DNA of 64,000 nucleotides, from NCBI RefSeq assembly GCF_027596085.1, contig NC_072456.1:23110718-23174717 (forward strand), written 5' to 3'. Both the position numbers and the translations under genes were made by a program. Numbering within the stretch: position 1 is the first letter of the stretch; the number at the start of each line of letters is the position of its first letter. The notes beneath the pieces are model-generated. The model saw only the letters and a program-made list of their open reading frames with translations, ran no database searches and was not told the origin of the DNA. Shown one piece after another: positions 59,556 to 64,000 of this stretch. This DNA comes from Anoplopoma fimbria (Eukaryota > Chordata > Actinopteri > Perciformes > Anoplopomatidae).

Positions 59556-61711
59556 ATCCTTGTTATTCATTCAGCTGGAGATAAACTGGTTCAAGTCCTC
59601 TCTTGGTTATCCTCAAATAAAACATAAAGAGGGTTAAAAGGGGATCTGAAAAGGTGTGTGTGTGTGTGTGTGTGCGATAGAGCTGGCTGATAATAAAGGC
59701 GAGCCGAATGTCGCTGCTCTCGCTTTGATTACTTATTTATGGATCAGGCTAATCAGTAAACCCACAGCTGAGAAGCACACTGTGAAGGAGGCGGGTGGTG
59801 CGAGGAGAGATGGGGGAGGCAGAAGAAAAAAAAAAAACAGGAAGGGGGGCACGTAACACTCCTCTTTCTACCAAGAACAATTGTTAGCGCTGATTAAATG
59901 AGGAAAAACATGCCATTATGGGATGTTATTTCCTGTGTTCTTGTAATAAGACGGCCCCCTTTTCTTCGGAAATGAATCATCAGGCGCCTCGTTGTCAGAT
60001 AATTGACACACAGATCGAATGAAGACGTGTGATGGACAAGTGTGAAATGAGCTTTTGTGGTTGAAGGTGATGTTGTACACAGAGGCTGGCTGCTTTTCTG
60101 TTCTGCACCTGATGCCAAAAAAAAATAATGAATAAGGTCAAGGGCTTTTGTGTAATGACAACTTGTTGATGAGGTTTGGAGTGCAGAGGCAGCAGAAGAA
60201 CCTAAAAGCAGGCTGATGGGTGCAGATAAATGATTCAATAAACAAAAAGACTTACTAACTGGGAGTCCGAGATGCATGTAACAGGCAAACAAAACTCCAA
60301 GCATAGAGACAAAATACACAAGTAAAGGAGGGAGATGACGAGGGACGGGTGGGCAACAGGTGAAACTCAAAAAGGGGCGGGGCAGACAATCACACAGGCA
60401 GGAAATAAACAAAGGCAGGAAGTAAAATAAGACGAGACATAAGAGGAGGGGACTTTCAAACTAAAACGGGAAATAAACCTAGGGCCTTGAGAGTTTATTC
60501 ATCTTACCTTTTAGGCTTTGTTTACCTTCTACTGTATATCAACCCTGTGGTAAGTTTTCATCCCATGTGCAATAGATTTTGCCAATTCAATGTGATTTAT
60601 ATCTGAATAAATTGTTTTATTTTCAGTAGTAAATCATCTTCCTGTGAATTAGGTAGGATTGAGTGAGACTGTGTTGTGTCTGACACTGTTTGAAGCAAAA
60701 CTCTCCAACTTTTACAGTTAAATTTACGTAAAAAATATACCTAAGGATCTGGTTTTCATCTGCCGTTAATCCATTTCAACATCTGTTTGTTTGCTTGTAT
60801 TTCACACACATTATCACCATGCTACCTGGTCTCAAGTCTCAATATTCTTAAGGTCGTTCTGCAGATTGAGCTGCAGATTCAAAAGATACTTCCCCGTATA
60901 CTTCTATAAAAACGACTGATTTCATTCTTCGATCGTCTCTTTTCTTATCGGTCAGTCTCTTCAGCTCTTTCATTCCTCCCACTCAGTTCCTCGGGTCGTG
61001 TGTCACCTGGACAAGCATCGATATTTGGATTAGCAGGATAATTTGAGTCATAATCCTCCAGTCACATCCCGGTGGCACTGTTGACATCGCTGTTGATGTT
61101 TTGGAAGTCCCAGGGTGAAGTGAGTCACTCTCGTCTTTATTTAACCTCAGCACTGACCCAAGTCTCTCCCAGGTTCTCTTAAAGGGCCAGTGTTCAGCAT
61201 TTTAAGGCGTCTATTAGCAGGTATTGAATGTAACACTCGTAACTCTTTTCTTTGGTGTATAATCATCTGGAACTGGGTATTGTTGGGTTTTTGTTAGTTT
61301 AGAATGAGCCCTTTATATCTAGAAATTAAGCTGGACCTTTTCATGGACTCCACAGTGTTGCACCGCCATTTTTCTACAGTAGCCCAGCATGGACAAACCA
61401 TACCCTAGCTCTAGATTGAGCCTTTTGCGTTTTTTAGGTGCTTGTGAAATTGCCGTAAGATGCAAGACCGTGGTGACGCCACCGCCGTCTGACTTCCTTT
61501 TCACTCTTAACGTAGTGTTATTATGGTATGGGTCAGCCCGGTCTCACTCCCAACTCGTCAAATACCAACGGTTCTTCAGTACCCCTTGGCTTTTGATACC
61601 GACACACCTTCGCTTTCAACTGACTCCAATGCAAACCCGCCCCTATCATTTTTAAACGGTCAGAGCAACTGACGTATTAAAAAGAAAAGAAAGGTCCACA
61701 AAGCGAGAGGC

Positions 61712-62000
61712 GAGGTGGATGGGTCAAACAGACACAGGACTTTCATCCAGGTGACCTTTGTTTGTGTCCAATGCAAAACTAAAAGTTAACATTGATATTT
61801 TGTCACGTTAGCTGTCAAATCAACGTCAACCACGCTCTTTTCCTAAACTTAACATAGTGATTTTGTTGCCTAACCCTAACTAACTGTGAACGAGGAAGTT
61901 TATTTTGAAAAAACACTGCACTGTAACAAGTGGAAAACTGACACGCTGTCCATGACACGTCAAAATGAAAGCGAGATGTCATAGTTTGACACTAAGGCCA
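61712..62000 (+). mobile_element. Partial copy of the 54.4-kb element (left arm)
   Basis: It shares GATGGGTCAAACAGACACAG, TGTTGCCTAACCCTAA-type and GAAGTTTATTTTGAAAA-type segments with 54443-54720 in the same orientation, then diverges. No matching right arm was seen. Confidence 0.6.
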
Positions 62001-63336
62001 CTGACCAAGTGACACAGCTAGAAGTCACCAAATCTTACACACTGTCCCTTTAAAGTCCCTTTAGGGAGGACTGGAGCACTACGGAGTCTGTGTGTCTGAC
62101 AGGTTAACAAGAGAATCTCTCTATCTGCTGGATCAGACAGAGATCCGGACAAAGGAGTTTCCACCTTCAGCTGTAATCACAGTAACCACACACAGGAAAC
62201 CCCCGACTACACTATTTCACCTTTAGTCCACATACTACCTTTTAAATACCGTTTCTGTCGTCAGCTGGCTGATGAAAAGCCTGAGCGGGATCTCTCACCA
62301 AGCCTTAATGAAACACATGATTACAGTTAAAGGGATTTTTTTACAGGCTGCTCGATCAATGCATGATAACTCGGCAGCGTGTGGAACAATGTCTGCATGT
62401 GCCTGGGCGTGTTTTTGTCCTTCAACTCATCATGAAGTGTAACAAACAGCTCAAAAGCTTCAGTCTAAATGTAAAAACAAATCTAAGCGGTAAGAGTTCT
62501 GCTCCGTCCCTGTGAGAGGTGGGAGGAGGTGGGTGGGTGGGGGGGGAGGATGACGCAGCTGAGGAGAGAGGAATGGATGGAACAGAATCCTGAACGAAGA
62601 GGAGGAGGAGGTGGAGGAAGGTGTAGGAGAGAGGGAGCGTGGGCAGACTGCGTGGGAAGGAGATGGTGCATAATCAGCTTTCCAGGGTTTTTTCTCCTGC
62701 CCTCTCTCTTTTTCTCTTCACTTTCTTCTTCTCTTTTTTCATTTTAATTGATAGGGGCCCGATCTGCGTCTTCCTCGCCGTCTTCCTCCTTCTCCTCTTC
62801 TTCATCTGTCTGTCACTGTCTTCATTTTCACTCTTTCTTTCTTTCCCTCCTTTTTTTCTCTATGACTCATTTAGCAGCACAAGCTTAGGCGCTTTAATAG
62901 AGTCACCCTGTCCTCGATTTGTCTGCAAAATAATGAAAAATCCTCCTTCTAAACTATCCATCTGCACGCACAGTCGCCACATATCTAATGGTATTATTAC
63001 CATTGTTCATTAAATTGAATTTGAACTGCCTTTCGCTCCTATTTCAAGTAGAAAATAATAGCTAGTCTCTGAGCTATTTCCCTGTTCAATTCACAAAACA
63101 GCACCGCAGTAGTAAAACCCTCTTTTAGCTTTATGTCTAACACACAGCCGAGGTCTTCTCAGTTGACATTATTTCACACTTATCAGCGTTTGGCATCACA
63201 TTTATTTAGCCGCACATAATAAGTGAGAAATGGAGTAGCCGAGAGAGAATCGTGAGCTGAGAGGAACCCGGTGAGTCATCGGCTTTTTCTCGCACATTCG
63301 AAACGCCGCCTGGAGCTGCTCTGTTAAAAAGGAAAT

Positions 63337-63502
63337 CTGGGAGGAGGGGGGGGGGGATGCGTGGGTGGAGGGGGGGATGAGGGAGCAGGTGGTGGTGGAG
63401 GGGAGGGAGGGAGGGAGAGGGTTTTCCTCTCAGAAACATCCCTGACTACAGTCGTCTCGTGTTGGAGGCAGAGCAGGAGGGGAGGTGGAGGAGAGGTGGA
63501 GG
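63337..63502 (+). repeat. G-rich, strand-asymmetric tract
   Basis: Repeated GGGAGG/GGGGGGG runs with few C bases on the plus strand form several potential G-quadruplex motifs. A similar purine-rich stretch is at 62515-62640. Confidence 0.8.
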
Positions 63503-64000
63503 GGATTGAAAATATGTGTTCATTCATGTGTGGAAGGTGGGCCTTAAATGTGCGATGATTGGGCGGGTGGGCGTGACGCAATGGCACGAAACAGGGAACA
63601 CCGTCACCATCTCAATTTATGGTTCTAGACGGTGGGAGCAACAGTTTAGTTTGTGAATGGACGGATACATTTCTGTGTTTGCTTAGTGGAGTGATGTAAC
63701 AAACCATGACAGCTGAAGCATCTCCTAACATCTGTATTCATGGGATTTTTGTTTTCTTGGCTTGTTTTTCTCTGTAAGATTTCCCCAATCGCTAAAGATC
63801 CACTTTAGTTTTCAAGCTAACATGAAAAACCAGCCATGCAGTTACAAAGTGGGAGAGCAGAATAAGAAGTGGAAGAATCCTCCACAAACACGGTTACAAC
63901 TTCAATCCCCAGAGCCAAAGTCCAGACGTCACATCAGACTTTAGTTTTTGTTCCACTAGCTTCTGTAATTCTTAGTAGTTTGTCATTTAGCATTTCTTAA

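Larger units (their letters stand above)
40216..64000. other. 24-kb gene-poor region upstream of fstl3
   Basis: I see no exon with recognisable family similarity or convincing splice structure on either strand. Contents are the DNA transposon remnants and microsatellites listed separately, interspersed with unique-looking sequence. Some of that unique sequence (for example 56.46-56.76 and 62.88-63.02 kb) is rich in homeodomain-type TAAT cores, but conservation cannot be judged from one sequence. Confidence 0.55.

Noticed and set aside
59894..60412. 172-codon minus-strand frame
   Set aside because: Cys/Leu/His-rich composition, no recognised domain and no codon pattern suggesting selection. 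Judged a chance frame.

Overview
This window looks like nuclear DNA from a teleost fish, probably a spiny-rayed (percomorph) species. Genes are split by GT..AG introns with vertebrate exon phases. Long perfect AC/GT dinucleotide arrays and typical fish repeats (hAT-like and Tc1-like short elements, LINE/SINE tails) are abundant. No bacterial operon, CRISPR array, rRNA or tRNA gene was seen.

Four protein-coding genes can be supported, all on the minus strand. (1) 1-525 is the 5' coding end of an HCN-type pacemaker channel gene, most likely hcn2. It runs off the left edge, and its upstream region is a long TG/CA repeat. (2) 3355-15724 is bsg (basigin), complete in eight coding exons. It includes the extra Ig exon of the long isoform, plus a 3' UTR intron. 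(3) 19899-25729 is rnf126, an E3 ubiquitin ligase, complete in nine exons with an N-terminal zinc finger and a C-terminal RING-H2. (4) 36915-40002 is fstl3, a secreted activin/myostatin antagonist, complete in five exons. Every internal splice junction was placed by hand from GT/AG sites with phase checked across each join. The predicted proteins are 390, 319 and 250 aa, close to the human proteins.

BSG, HCN2, RNF126 and FSTL3 are also neighbours on human 19p13.3, which supports the calls. Here all four point the same way, and POLRMT and FGF22, which lie among them in human, are absent. The genes do not form one pathway. They are a conserved syntenic block covering a monocarboxylate-transporter chaperone, an ion channel, cytosolic protein quality control and TGF-beta-ligand inhibition.

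The spaces between genes are repeat-rich. A nested inverted-repeat and Tc1-like cluster lies at 15.96-17.30 kb between bsg and rnf126. A 2-kb AT-rich minisatellite with alternating ~162 and ~143 bp periods lies just upstream of rnf126 at 25.82-27.83 kb. hAT-like elements with recognisable 8-bp target duplications lie at 5.39, 31.76 and 43.76 kb. The last 24 kb (40.0-64.0 kb) contain no gene I can support, only repeats, microsatellites and a few motif-like sites. I found no convincing new biological system. The most useful points for follow-up are the hcn2 first exon at the left edge, the alternating-period minisatellite, the compound inverted-repeat clusters and the RFX-like palindromes in the gene-poor part.
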